A DNA stretch of 64,000 nt. Origin: Oryzomonas sp. Its GTDB lineage: Bacteria > Desulfobacterota > Desulfuromonadia > Geobacterales > Pseudopelobacteraceae. Shown piece by piece: positions 1 to 7,966 of the stretch (position 1 is the first letter of the stretch; each line of letters opens with the position of its first letter). The stretch lies in the NCBI GenBank assembly GCA_031292255.1, contig JARLHN010000007.1:1-64000 (forward strand). The letters run 5' to 3'. The notes under the pieces were generated by a model. That model was not told the DNA's origin and did no database searches. It worked only from the letters and a program-made list of their open reading frames with translations. Both the position numbers and the translations under genes were made by a program.

Positions 1-329
1 AGATGTCGCGGTTTGTCGGCAGGTTCAAAGTATTTGTTCAACAGCTCGGCAGGTGTTCTTTGCAACTCCTCTTCAGGGTAGACCGCGGCAGTGACGATAT
101 CGCCGAAGTTATTGGCGCTGTCATGATCGGTGGCGTCGATGCGCAGGTTCTTGAAACCGAAGGGGTTCAACTTTTCCGCAAAGATCATGGCGATGGTGTA
201 GGTCTCCTGGCCCAATGCGCAGCCGGCGTCCCAGATTTTGATCCTGCTTCTGCCGCTGGCATAGGGAATCATATGGTCCGCGGCATGCTCAAGAGTCGGC
301 TGATCCCGCATGAAGAACGTGAAAGCCAC
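1..329 (-). CDS. CheR-type protein methyltransferase, C-terminus outside window
   Basis: The reverse strand reads from a GTG at 329 into the window edge (about 109 codons visible, no stop). The product begins VAFTFFMRDQPTLEHAAD and continues with IKIWDAGCALGQETYTIAM, the S-adenosylmethionine-binding motif I (DAGCALGQE) of CheR methyltransferases, and a second acidic motif, RIDATDHD. CheR proteins transfer methyl groups to glutamates of chemoreceptors. The GTG start is chosen because GGGGAG lies seven bases upstream; the next candidate is an ATG six codons in. The usual N-terminal all-alpha CheR domain is missing, so this looks like the short, SAM-domain-only variant. The C-terminus is cut by the window, so substrate class cannot be judged. 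Confidence 0.75.
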   Translation of the reverse strand, partial: MAFTFFMRDQPTLEHAADHMIPYASGRSRIKIWDAGCALGQETYTIAMIFAEKLNPFGFKNLRIDATDHDSANNFGDIVTAAVYPEEELQRTPAELLNKYFEPADKPRH

Positions 330-568
330 GTAAATTCTCCCCAAGACTATTGGTTTTGCTGTTTCTGATCGGTAATGTTTTCAAAGCGATACAAGCAGCG
401 TGCCATAAACATCTTGAGGCGGATTCAAGGCTAAAATAGTATTAATATCATGTTGTTGAATAATATTAATCTTGTGGGGAAGGTCTTGGGGGACAAGGAA
501 GAGGTGTGTCATGAAACACAAGTGTTTCAAGTGCGTGGCACGCATGTGTTCCAGGGTGCAACAGAATA

Positions 569-677
569 CTACCACCCCCGGCCCTTTAGGCCCCAGAGGG
601 TCCTCCTAAACGAGGAGAGGAGGAAAATCGCCCAGTTCTTCCCCCTCCTTGATAAGGAGGGGGGCAGGGGGGGGTGA
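569..677. repeat. Dispersed GC-rich intergenic repeat, family 1, copy 1
   Basis: This stretch begins CTACCACCCCCGGCCC, contains nested hairpin arms (CCTCCTAAACGAGGAG and CCCCCTCCTTGATAAGGAGG) and ends in GGGGGGGGTG, roughly the reverse complement of its start. Closely similar copies lie at 45113-45246 and 52207-52304. The inverted ends and intergenic location suggest a REP- or MITE-like non-coding element. The rest of the 330-727 gap shows no convincing gene; the small reading frames there look spurious. Confidence 0.75.
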
Positions 678-727
678 GAATTTTTCTGCGAATGGGGTGA
701 AGGAGAGAACGGGCAAAGGCCCCGACA

Positions 728-2422
728 CTAGGGGGGGGGATCATGAAGCATGCGATAGAGGGTCGAGCGGCTCAATCCAAGCAGACGGGCCGCCTTGGCC
801 TTGTTTCCGCCTGCCTTCTCAAGAGCCGCTTCAATGCTCATGATATTCTGAACCATGGGAGGGCGAACCTCGTCGGTTCGATTATGAAGGAGTGAAACTA
901 TCAAATCTTGCGGCAGATTTTTTTCGGTTATGATTGTGGAGGAAGAGAATACCGTTGCATATTCGATTACGTGTTCCAGCTCACGCACGTTACCCGGCCA
1001 GGAATACCGCATCAACAACTCCATCGCCTCCTGGGCTGCCGTGCACACTGGCCTGTTAAACTTCTGGCTGAACTTATTCAGAAAATGTTCGACCAACAGG
1101 GGGATGTCATCCTTGCGATCTCTCAGCGGAGGTATGACAAGACGAATTACGTTTAACCGGTAGTAGAGATCCTGCCGGAATGTACCCATGCGTACCTTTT
1201 CAGCCAAGTCCTGATTGGTCGCTGCTATGACGCGGACATCTACCTTGATTGGGTTTGCATCACCGACTTTTTCAAATTCATGTTCCTGAAGCACTCGTAG
1301 CAATCTCATCTGCATGGCGAGAGAGATGTCGCCGATTTCGTCAAGGAGGATCGTCCCCCCATCCGCTTTTTGAAATCGACCGGTCTTATCGGCTATCGCG
1401 CCGGTAAACGCGCCCCGCACATGGCCGAAAAGTTCACTCTCCAGAAGGTGTTCCGATAAAGCGGAACAGTTCACCTTCACAAAAGGCCTCTTACTTCTGG
1501 CTCCTTGGTGATGCAGGGCTGCTGCCACCATTTCCTTGCCGGTGCCGCTTTCGCCATTTATGAGAACCGTCGTCTGGACATTGGCGAGAGCATCGATGAG
1601 GGAAAACATTCGCTGCATCGAGCTGTCCTTGCCGATTATCCCGGCATATTCATTTTTCCGGGATACTTGCTTTTCAAGGTATTCCAGCTGTGTGTCATCG
1701 CGAATGAAAGCCGCGGCACCGCTAACGATCCCGTCATTATCGACAACAGTGGTCGCATTGAAGCTGAGTATCCGTTTTGATCCATCATCCCTGCTGCATT
1801 CCAGGCGACGGAGATGGCACGGGGTGCCGCTAATGAGCACACTAACCAATTTTTGCCTGCAGGCTCCTGTACAGCCGGTTTGGATGGACTGAATGGGGGT
1901 GTTGATGTGCTCGGCTGCGTAACCACACGACTTGAAGGCCGCTTCATTGGCCTGTATCAGCCTGTTTTCGTTATCAATGAGGATTATGGCTTCAGTTGCG
2001 CAGCGGAATATCGCATCCAGATTCGCCTGTTTACGCCGGTTTTCTTCAATAAGAGCTTTGCTTCTCAAGGCACGCTTTGCCGTGCTGATGACCTGATGAG
2101 GGTAGAGAGGTTTCATGAGGTAGTCAAAGGCGCCAAGCCGCAGCGCCTCTGTGGCCGTTTCAAAGTCAGGTCGTCCGGTAATCAGGGCAATGTGGGCCTG
2201 TTCATCATGATCCCGCAAATGACGCAGGATCTGCAAACCATTTTCTCCGTTGCCGAGATGAATATCGAGAAGGACAAGATCGTATCTTCCTGTCTGTATA
2301 AAGGAATCTACTTCCAGAGAGTTCGATGCGCAATCAACGACAAAGCCCTCTTGGGACAGAAATATTTTGAGAAGCCGTTGAATTGATAGCTCGTCGTCAA
2401 CAACCAGTGCGCGTGGATTCAT
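728..2422 (-). CDS. Sigma-54-dependent response regulator with PAS domain
   Basis: A 564-residue NtrC-like activator. Residues 1-120 are a receiver domain (VVDDE, phospho-acceptor in LVLLDIH, invariant lysine in LMKP). Residues about 135-245 form a PAS sensor domain ([19 protein letters not shown]). Residues about 265-500 are the AAA+ sigma-54 domain with Walker A GESGTGKE and an intact GAFTGA loop near residue 336, so it should activate sigma-54 RNA polymerase. A Fis-type helix-turn-helix ([16 protein letters not shown]) closes the protein. It is the last gene of a minus-strand run with the receiver and hybrid kinase upstream, so it is probably phosphorylated by that kinase, perhaps by way of the receiver. 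The extra PAS domain between receiver and AAA+ is less usual and implies a second input. Targets are unknown. Confidence 0.9.
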   Translation of the reverse strand: MNPRALVVDDELSIQRLLKIFLSQEGFVVDCASNSLEVDSFIQTGRYDLVLLDIHLGNGENGLQILRHLRDHDEQAHIALITGRPDFETATEALRLGAFDYLMKPLYPHQVISTAKRALRSKALIEENRRKQANLDAIFRCATEAIILIDNENRLIQANEAAFKSCGYAAEHINTPIQSIQTGCTGACRQKLVSVLISGTPCHLRRLECSRDDGSKRILSFNATTVVDNDGIVSGAAAFIRDDTQLEYLEKQVSRKNEYAGIIGKDSSMQRMFSLIDALANVQTTVLINGESGTGKEMVAAALHHQGARSKRPFVKVNCSALSEHLLESELFGHVRGAFTGAIADKTGRFQKADGGTILLDEIGDISLAMQMRLLRVLQEHEFEKVGDANPIKVDVRVIAATNQDLAEKVRMGTFRQDLYYRLNVIRLVIPPLRDRKDDIPLLVEHFLNKFSQKFNRPVCTAAQEAMELLMRYSWPGNVRELEHVIEYATVFSSSTIITEKNLPQDLIVSLLHNRTDEVRPPMVQNIMSIEAALEKAGGNKAKAARLLGLSRSTLYRMLHDPPP

Positions 2423-2460
2423 AAAATCGGTTCCCCATGCTGTTTTAGTGTCCAGTGAGG

Positions 2461-2955
2461 TTAGTACATGCTCGTAATTTCGGCTCTTTTGTCCGCTGCC
2501 GTCGTTGCGGCTTCTTGATGTAGACCACTCGGAGTCTGTCGGATAGCTATTGAATGATCGGTGTCAACTGTCTTCTTGTTGTTATTCCCGCTCAGCAATT
2601 TGTTGATTGTTTCCAGCAGCTTCGGAAGCTGAAGCGGTTTCTGAATTACCATGTCTGCATTCATTTTTTCTCAAATATCGAGTAAATATTCCTGAACAAG
2701 ATAGGATGATCCACCAGACATAGCAATAATTTTTGGACGGTTTGGCATCTTTTCGATGGACATCAGTACCTCAAATCCATCACATTCAGGCATGATAATA
2801 TCGGTTATAACTATGTCAAAACAGCTGCCGGTCAAAATCTTCAAGCCTTCCTTACCATCGCCAGCCGATACGACCACGTGACCTTCGCGTCCCAGGAATG
2901 TCGAGAGCGTGGTGACTATTTGAGGTTCATCGTCAATTAAGAGTATTCGCGCCAT
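2461..2955 (-). pseudogene. Single-domain response regulator interrupted by in-frame TGA
   Basis: The frame opens at an ATG (2955) two bases after the upstream kinase stop and encodes a receiver: LLIDDEPQ, phospho-acceptor in DIVITDIIMPECDG and the switch serine in IIAMSGGS. It then meets a TGA at 2673-2671 directly after YLLDI. The same frame continues without gap as EKMNADMVIQKPLQLPKLLE, the missing beta5/alpha5 part with the invariant lysine (QKP). The two halves together make one normal receiver of about 120 residues plus a short tail. Without the second half the protein would lack the lysine and fold poorly. It is most likely a nonsense mutation, or possibly a sequencing error; readthrough or selenocysteine is less likely. 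It lies between the kinase and the NtrC-like regulator and would have been a phosphotransfer partner. Confidence 0.7.
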
Positions 2956-2958
2956 CTA

Positions 2959-5634
2959 TTATTTCCCTGATCTACTCCCATAGGTATTATCCAATATTTC
3001 ACGAACCTTGTTCGCCAGCACGGGAAGCGAGAACGGCTTTTGGATAAAATTAACTCCTTCGTCGAGCACGCCGTGGTGGACGATGACGTTGGCCGTATAT
3101 CCCGACATGAACAGGTGCTTTATGTGCGGAAATTCTGAAAGGAGGCATTTCGCCAGATCGCGGCCATTCATTCCGGGCATGATCACGTCGATCATGAGCA
3201 GTTGAATGGCCTCTGAGTACTCCCTTGCCAGGCGGATCGCCTCGTCGGTGGTGTTTGCGGTCAGCACGGTATAGCCCTGCATTGTCAGCATCAGCGAGGT
3301 GATTTTCAGGATGGCCGGTTCGTCTTCCACCAGCAGGATGGTTTCATTGCCGCGGGAGAGCGATTCCTTTGTCCCGTGTTTATCGGCCTGCCCGGCATTA
3401 CCCTCATGCCGGGGCAGGTATATCGTGAACGTCGTTCCCTGGTTCGGTTCGCTGTAGACGTTGATGAAACCTTGATTCTGTTTGACAATGCCGTATACCG
3501 TGGCCAAGCCGAGGCCGGTGCCCTTGCCGCTGTCCTTGGTGGTGAAGAACGGTTCGAAGATATGGGAGAGTGTTTCCTTGTCCATGCCGCGGCCGTTGTC
3601 ACTCACGACAAGACGCACGTACTCTCCAGGTAAAAATCCCAGGTGGGTGGCGCAGTAGTCTTTGTCAAAGACCCAGTTTCCTGTCTCGATGGTGATCTTG
3701 CCAACATCGTATATGGCGTCGCGGGCGTTGATGCAGAGGTTGACCAGGATCTGGTCGATCTGTGACGGATCCATCCTGACCGGCCAGAGATCATTCGCCG
3801 GATGCCAGGTGATATGCATGTCTTCGCCGATGAGCCGTTGCAGCATTTTGAACATGCCGCCCACGGTCTCGTTCAGGTCAAGCGAAATGGGCGCAATGAT
3901 CTGTTTGCGGGCAAAGGCAAGCAATTGCCGCGTGAGGCCGGCGGACCGTTCGGCAGCCTTGTGGATTTCTTCAAGGCTGGTATGGAGCGGTGAGGTCAGA
4001 TTTGCGTTCATGAGCGCCAGTTGGACATGTCCAAAGATGACGGTCAGCATGTTGTTGAAGTCGTGGGCCACGCCGCCGGCCAAGCGGCCTATTGATTCCA
4101 TCTTCTGGGCCTGCCGGAGTTGAGCTTCGAGAGTTGCTTTCTCCTTTTCTGCGACTGCTTTATCGGTGATGTCGGTGTTGACGCCGATCATTCGTTCAGC
4201 CGTGCCGTCTTTTCCATTTAAAACAAGGGCATTTGCCTTGATATGTTTTACGGTGCCATCCGGGTGACAGATGCGGAAAGTGGCGTCGAATACCTGCTCT
4301 CCGTTCAAAGCCGACCGGCATGCAGCAACAGCAGTCTCCCTGTCTTCCTGATGCAACCTGTTAACCCAGTCATCAAAGCGGTTTGTAAATGTATCGCGGG
4401 TGATCCCGTATAACTCGAACATCCGGTCATCCCAATCCATGCGGTTATCACGTACATTCCAGTCCCAAACTCCCAGATTCGCCGATGCTGTCGCCAACTG
4501 GAGCCGCAGGGAGATATTTTCCAGTTGCTCGAAGGCGAGCTTACGATCGGTGATGTCATGGATAGTGCCGATCAATGAGACCGTGTTGCCACTGCTGTCC
4601 GCATGCACCACGCCCGAACCATAAACCCATCTTGTTTCTCCATCGCCGGCACGGATGATCCGGTATTCTTTTGAAAACGGTTTTCCCTGGGCAATGACCT
4701 CTTCCCGCAAATACTGATCCAGCATGTCTCTGTCATCGGGGTGCACAAGATCCAACCACCCCCGAATACTGCGGTTGTAATTTTCGTCAATGCCGAAGAT
4801 TGCATCCAGGACTTCAGAGGATTCCCATGTGCCGGCAATGAAATCCGCCTTATAGGAGCCTATGAATGCGGCTCGCTGCGACTCCCTGAAAAAATATTCA
4901 CTTTCCCGTAGTATTGTCTCGGATTCCTTCTGACGCGTAATGTCGGTGCTGACCTCAAGGAAAGCCGAGGGTCCCCCCTGTTCATCACGTCTTACAGCCA
5001 GCAGGATCACCAGCTCAAGTTCTTTGCCATCCTTCCTCTGTCGGATAAGCTCACCTTCCCAGTAGTTATGTTCCATCAGGTCGGGCAGAATCTGCTCCAA
5101 AGGTTGGGTAAGGGTTGTCTTCAACAGCTCATCCACCAGACGCCCATGGGCCTCCTGCGCATCGAAGCCGTATAAACGGCTGCACCCATTGCTCCAGCGC
5201 ACAATCCGGCGATCCATATCGAGTGATATAAGATTCCCCATATCTAATAGGGCAAGATCCTGCTCGTGGGCGACACTGACCGCTTTTAACCACCGGGCGC
5301 GGCGGAGGCGCTCCATCAGTATGCTCAGAGTCAGGCTTACACAGAAGAATAAACCCAGAGCGACAGCGTCGTTCGGAGCATTGACGGCGAACGAATGATA
5401 CGGCGCGATGAACCAGTACGAGGCTGCGAGGCTCGACAATACGGAAGCCAGGATCCCGGGGCCTCCGCCGGAGATGCTCGCAGCCATCAGAACGGCAGGG
5501 TAGAACGTGATGAAAATCGGCATGGGGCCGAAGCTGTTCACGAGCCAACGCCGTGTCGATACAGCCGCTGCGACCAATGCCACCGTCACCGTGTAGCGGA
5601 TTGCGATGCGGGGCCAATCTGCGTTATCTTTCAC
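2959..5634 (-). CDS. Hybrid PAS sensor histidine kinase with receiver domain
   Basis: An 891-residue membrane kinase. Residues about 10-115 hold several hydrophobic helices resembling the KdpD-type DUF4118 membrane module. Three PAS/PAC units follow (about 130-245, 246-370 and 375-505; [45 protein letters not shown]). The dimerisation and phospho-acceptor motif [14 protein letters not shown] has its histidine near residue 523. The ATPase domain shows [17 protein letters not shown] and [15 protein letters not shown]-terminal receiver (about 770-885) carries the acceptor aspartate in [13 protein letters not shown] and lysine in IQKPF. The start is a GTG at 5634 with AAGGAT nine bases upstream. 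The next gene begins two bases after its stop, so the locus is an operon. The ligand is unknown; membrane-plus-PAS input suggests redox or small-molecule sensing. A palindrome at 5684-5709 lies in its upstream region. Confidence 0.9.
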   Translation of the reverse strand: MKDNADWPRIAIRYTVTVALVAAAVSTRRWLVNSFGPMPIFITFYPAVLMAASISGGGPGILASVLSSLAASYWFIAPYHSFAVNAPNDAVALGLFFCVSLTLSILMERLRRARWLKAVSVAHEQDLALLDMGNLISLDMDRRIVRWSNGCSRLYGFDAQEAHGRLVDELLKTTLTQPLEQILPDLMEHNYWEGELIRQRKDGKELELVILLAVRRDEQGGPSAFLEVSTDITRQKESETILRESEYFFRESQRAAFIGSYKADFIAGTWESSEVLDAIFGIDENYNRSIRGWLDLVHPDDRDMLDQYLREEVIAQGKPFSKEYRIIRAGDGETRWVYGSGVVHADSSGNTVSLIGTIHDITDRKLAFEQLENISLRLQLATASANLGVWDWNVRDNRMDWDDRMFELYGITRDTFTNRFDDWVNRLHQEDRETAVAACRSALNGEQVFDATFRICHPDGTVKHIKANALVLNGKDGTAERMIGVNTDITDKAVAEKEKATLEAQLRQAQKMESIGRLAGGVAHDFNNMLTVIFGHVQLALMNANLTSPLHTSLEEIHKAAERSAGLTRQLLAFARKQIIAPISLDLNETVGGMFKMLQRLIGEDMHITWHPANDLWPVRMDPSQIDQILVNLCINARDAIYDVGKITIETGNWVFDKDYCATHLGFLPGEYVRLVVSDNGRGMDKETLSHIFEPFFTTKDSGKGTGLGLATVYGIVKQNQGFINVYSEPNQGTTFTIYLPRHEGNAGQADKHGTKESLSRGNETILLVEDEPAILKITSLMLTMQGYTVLTANTTDEAIRLAREYSEAIQLLMIDVIMPGMNGRDLAKCLLSEFPHIKHLFMSGYTANVIVHHGVLDEGVNFIQKPFSLPVLANKVREILDNTYGSRSGK

Positions 5635-5683
5635 CGTTGCGGTATCCTTGTTTCTTTAGTCTGAATTGCAAAATACACATAAA

Positions 5684-5709
5684 CCATTGTTCAATAATCC
5701 GAACAATGG
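5684..5709. promoter_or_regulatory. Perfect 9-bp inverted repeat upstream of hybrid kinase
   Basis: CCATTGTTC and GAACAATGG are perfect inverted arms separated by eight bases, 50 bp upstream of the GTG start of the kinase operon. Placement and symmetry fit a dimeric regulator's operator. The binding protein is not known and no clear -35/-10 pair was recognised nearby. Confidence 0.45.
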
Positions 5710-5912
5710 GGTCCGATTATAAAAAAATTAATGACGAATGTGTAACGTGAATGGTTGCAAAAAGATTTATCGTCATGATCATGGAAGGCTTAATAACACC
5801 TTTGAATTGTGGATTTTTTCAAAAAACGGCACGGCTACCGACCCTGAAATAGGCCAGCTGCCAGATGCATACAAATATAATGCCAAGAGAAGTAATTGTG
5901 ATGTGATCGAAC

Positions 5913-5997
5913 CTGATCAGCACTCATCTTACGCCATATTGTTCCCCCCTTTATTAAAGGAGGACTTGGTCGTTGGCGGAAGATCGACATTAATCAG
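5913..5997. repeat. MITE-like repeat, family 2, shortened copy
   Basis: It starts CTGATCAGCACTCATCTTACG and ends ATTAATCAG. It matches both ends of the longer element at 56854-57011 (read in reverse), including the TTCCCCCCTTTA...AAAGGAGGACTTGGTCGTTGGCGG interior, but lacks the middle. It is therefore an internally deleted copy of the same element. Confidence 0.7.
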
Positions 5998-6067
5998 CTG
6001 ATCGAATGATTTCAAATTACTTGAAGTTCGGTGGGGCGATGGGCGGAGGCGGCAGGATTGACGAATG

Positions 6068-6148
6068 TGTCCAGAAAGTGAACATGTCTCGATTAGACCT
6101 ATATGAAGGGCATAATATGGTATTGGCCGAGTGTATCGAATTTGGACA
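6068..6148. promoter_or_regulatory. Two imperfect TGTC-N9-GACA-like sites
   Basis: TGTCCAGAAAGTGAACA (6068-6084) and TGTATCGAATTTGGACA (6132-6148) are 17-bp imperfect palindromes related to the perfect TGTCCAGAAAATGGACA site at 13955-13971. They lie in the 780-bp gap upstream of the hybrid-kinase operon. They may be activator sites, but the distance to the gene (over 430 bp) makes the target uncertain. No other gene was recognised in 5635-6413. Confidence 0.35.
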
Positions 6149-6284
6149 CAATCAGCTTATTTTGCTGATTTTATTGGCATTGTCATGTTGTACGGAATTT
6201 GTCTTTATGTCGTCGCCGTATTGCCGCGACTTCTTATTACAGAGGCAATTAAACATATCGATGGTAGAGGCGGCGCTTGCTCCG

Positions 6285-6333
6285 CCCAATCGGGGCGCGG
6301 AAGGGGCGGGGGAGCAAAAGCCCAAACTCCAGA
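6285..6333. repeat. Intergenic repeat, family 3, copy 1
   Basis: The string GGGGCGGGGGAGCAAAAG followed by (C/T)CCAAACTCCAGA occurs here and at 24267-24297. In this copy TTGCTCCGCCC on the left pairs with GGGCGGGGGAGCAA on the right. It is non-coding and probably a REP-like hairpin. Confidence 0.55.
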
Positions 6334-6413
6334 CCCGCCTTTGTCAACGGGTGGAATTGGCCCCGGCCTTTCTTTGGGTTATAGATCCGTAAATTATTAC
6401 GTATTGGAAGGAA

Positions 6414-7718
6414 TCATCTGGGATGGTGTTGCAGTTCCAAATCCTGACGAACGAGCCTTTCCAAGGCCTCGTCCAGATATCCCCGGATACAGTTTACATC
6501 GTCGATGGAGCCGGTCTTCAATTTGCTGAAAAAACGGCAGCCCCCGAAACAGAGAGGCAGATAGGCGCACTCAAGGCATTCTTTCTTTTTCCAGATGTCC
6601 AGGTTGTGCGAGGTTCGATAGTCCTTGATCCCCTCTGCCAGGGAACCAACCCGCATTTCCTCATGCCCCATGAACACCGGGCACTTGTAAATCGAACCGT
6701 CATACCCAACCACCCAGTCCTTTGCGAACTCGATTGTACAGGCTCCTGACCTGAGTTTTGGGACCGGGAAACCTCGCCGCAGGGTTTCCTCCCGCAGGAA
6801 CAGGGCAGACTCGATCATCCATGGTTCGTTAACGGAGCAACATGCGGAGTTGAAATCTCCCGCCACGCTGCCATCGGCCTTGGGCATAACCGGTGAGAAA
6901 CAAACTGCCTTCAACTTGCCCGGATCGATTCCCTCTTCCAAAAGCAGGTCCAGCAGTTCAGGGAATCGCCGGTAGTTGTCGCAGGTGTAATTGCCGCCAA
7001 TGTCCAACGGAACCAGGCGATGGACATCCCGGACATTGGCGAGAATGCTTGCAAAGCTCCCGCTGCCCGAGACAAACGGCCGCTGGGCGTCGTGGATGTC
7101 GGATGGGCCGTCGATGGTAAGGCGTACTGCCGCCAGTCCGAGCGGGAGCAGTTCCTCCACAACCCGGCGGGTCAGCAGGACGCCATTGGAGAATATGTTG
7201 AAGGCGAATGACCTCCCCAGTTCGCGCGCGGCAGCACCAAGCCGCGAGGCAATCTCCTTGAGCAAACCCCGTTTCATCAGCGCCTCGCCGCCATAGAAAT
7301 CGACGGTTACGTCCATGCCTTCCGTCATGCGCTCAGTCAGACGTTCCACCAAAAGGTCGGCCGTGGCAGGGCTCATCACGAAGCGTCCCCGGAAGGGGTC
7401 CTCGAAGCAATAGGGGCAAGCGAGATTGCACTCAAGCGTCAAGGTAACGGTCACGGCCAGATGGCGGCTTTGGGCATTGATAGTATTGAAACTGTCCAGC
7501 ATTTCAAGCTGTTCCGCCGTACGGCTCGCAACCAGCACTCCCAGCCGTGTCAAAGTTGCAATCTCCGGTTCAGTCAGTTCTCCCCCATCGCGCATGGTTG
7601 CCCATAGGGAGTCGGAGCACTCAAGCGTGGCGCAGCGCCGGGTTGCGAATAATATGACACGGCCCGGCTTGTCGTCTCGCGGATAGATCTTCAGATAGTT
7701 TGTCGTTTCCATGTTCAT
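6414..7718 (-). CDS. Radical SAM/SPASM peptide maturase (geopeptide type)
   Basis: A 434-residue enzyme expected to modify the small peptide encoded just upstream. The radical SAM cluster motif is CNLACPYCFED (CxxxCxxC, near residues 94-101), followed by VDFYGGEALM and a TIDGP motif typical of the fold. The C-terminus has a SPASM-type cysteine set: SGACTIEF, GSIYKCPVFMG, then CLECAYLPLCFGGCRFF and a last DVNC, which would bind auxiliary iron-sulfur clusters. The first 90 residues resemble the N-terminal peptide-binding region of such maturases. The overall build and the neighbouring tiny Cys-Cys open reading frame match the family annotated in this lineage as geopeptide radical SAM maturase. 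The start is the ATG at 7718 with AAGGA just upstream. The chemistry (thioether, epimerisation or other) cannot be read from sequence. Confidence 0.85.
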   Translation of the reverse strand: MNMETTNYLKIYPRDDKPGRVILFATRRCATLECSDSLWATMRDGGELTEPEIATLTRLGVLVASRTAEQLEMLDSFNTINAQSRHLAVTVTLTLECNLACPYCFEDPFRGRFVMSPATADLLVERLTERMTEGMDVTVDFYGGEALMKRGLLKEIASRLGAAARELGRSFAFNIFSNGVLLTRRVVEELLPLGLAAVRLTIDGPSDIHDAQRPFVSGSGSFASILANVRDVHRLVPLDIGGNYTCDNYRRFPELLDLLLEEGIDPGKLKAVCFSPVMPKADGSVAGDFNSACCSVNEPWMIESALFLREETLRRGFPVPKLRSGACTIEFAKDWVVGYDGSIYKCPVFMGHEEMRVGSLAEGIKDYRTSHNLDIWKKKECLECAYLPLCFGGCRFFSKLKTGSIDDVNCIRGYLDEALERLVRQDLELQHHPR

Positions 7719-7741
7719 GGTTCCTTGTTCCCAAAATCCCA

Positions 7742-7765
7742 GCGGGGAGGGGCGCCCCTCCCCGC
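7742..7765 (-). terminator. Perfect 24-bp GC palindrome between precursor and maturase
   Basis: GCGGGGAGGGGC is followed immediately by its reverse complement GCCCCTCCCCGC, giving a 12-bp stem with no bases left for a loop unless the centre opens. It lies between the stop of the 30-residue peptide and the maturase start, and on the minus strand is followed by a weak ATTTT run. This is a plausible partial terminator or mRNA-stabilising hairpin giving more precursor than enzyme. Confidence 0.5.
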
Positions 7766-7776
7766 CACGAAAAAAG

Positions 7777-7869
7777 CTAAGTTATCTTTGCCTGACCACC
7801 TGAGGCACAACATGCCCCAACAACACCCGCTTCATGTCCTTCATCCAGAACCATTAAATCTTCACGCAT
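7777..7869 (-). CDS. Putative geopeptide-type precursor peptide (30 aa)
   Basis: A 30-codon frame opens at an ATG (7869) preceded by an excellent ribosome-binding site (AAAGGGGGTGAAGCAA). It starts MREDLMVLDEGHEAG, an acidic leader-like half, and ends GACCASGGQAKIT, a small Gly/Ala-rich half with adjacent cysteines. It sits 58 bases upstream of a radical SAM/SPASM maturase on the same strand. Size, leader/core asymmetry and the cysteine pair fit a ribosomally made, post-translationally modified peptide. The split point is not known; a Gly-Gly or Gly-Ala site near VVGA is only a guess. No exporter or protease gene was recognised in the cluster, so the peptide may act in the cell or use a distant exporter. 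Confidence 0.75.
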   Translation of the reverse strand: MREDLMVLDEGHEAGVVGACCASGGQAKIT

Positions 7870-7898
7870 TTGCTTCACCCCCTTTCTTTTCGGAAATG

Positions 7899-7941
7899 TG
7901 TCCGATCATGCTGGACATCCGACCAATGACTCTGATATGTA
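7899..7941. promoter_or_regulatory. Inverted repeat and possible promoter between geopeptide and TonB genes
   Basis: TGTCC (7899-7903) and GGACA (7913-7917) form a 5-9-5 inverted repeat in the 97-bp divergent spacer. The right arm is part of TGGACA (7912-7917), which could be a -35 box paired with TATGTA (7936-7941) 18 bases on, driving the TonB-receptor operon. A regulator bound at the palindrome would overlap this promoter and lie just upstream of the peptide gene, so it could control both directions. The boxes are inferred by eye. Confidence 0.4.
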
Positions 7942-7966
7942 TAACAAAATTCTACGAAGATAAGCC

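Noticed and set aside
381-575. 64-codon minus frame beside the CheR fragment
   Set aside because: Composition and lack of a ribosome site suggest non-coding sequence.
6131-6529. Plus-strand frame with a hydrophobic stretch before the maturase end
   Set aside because: No ribosome site, part of it is repeat family 3 and it runs into the opposite-strand maturase gene.
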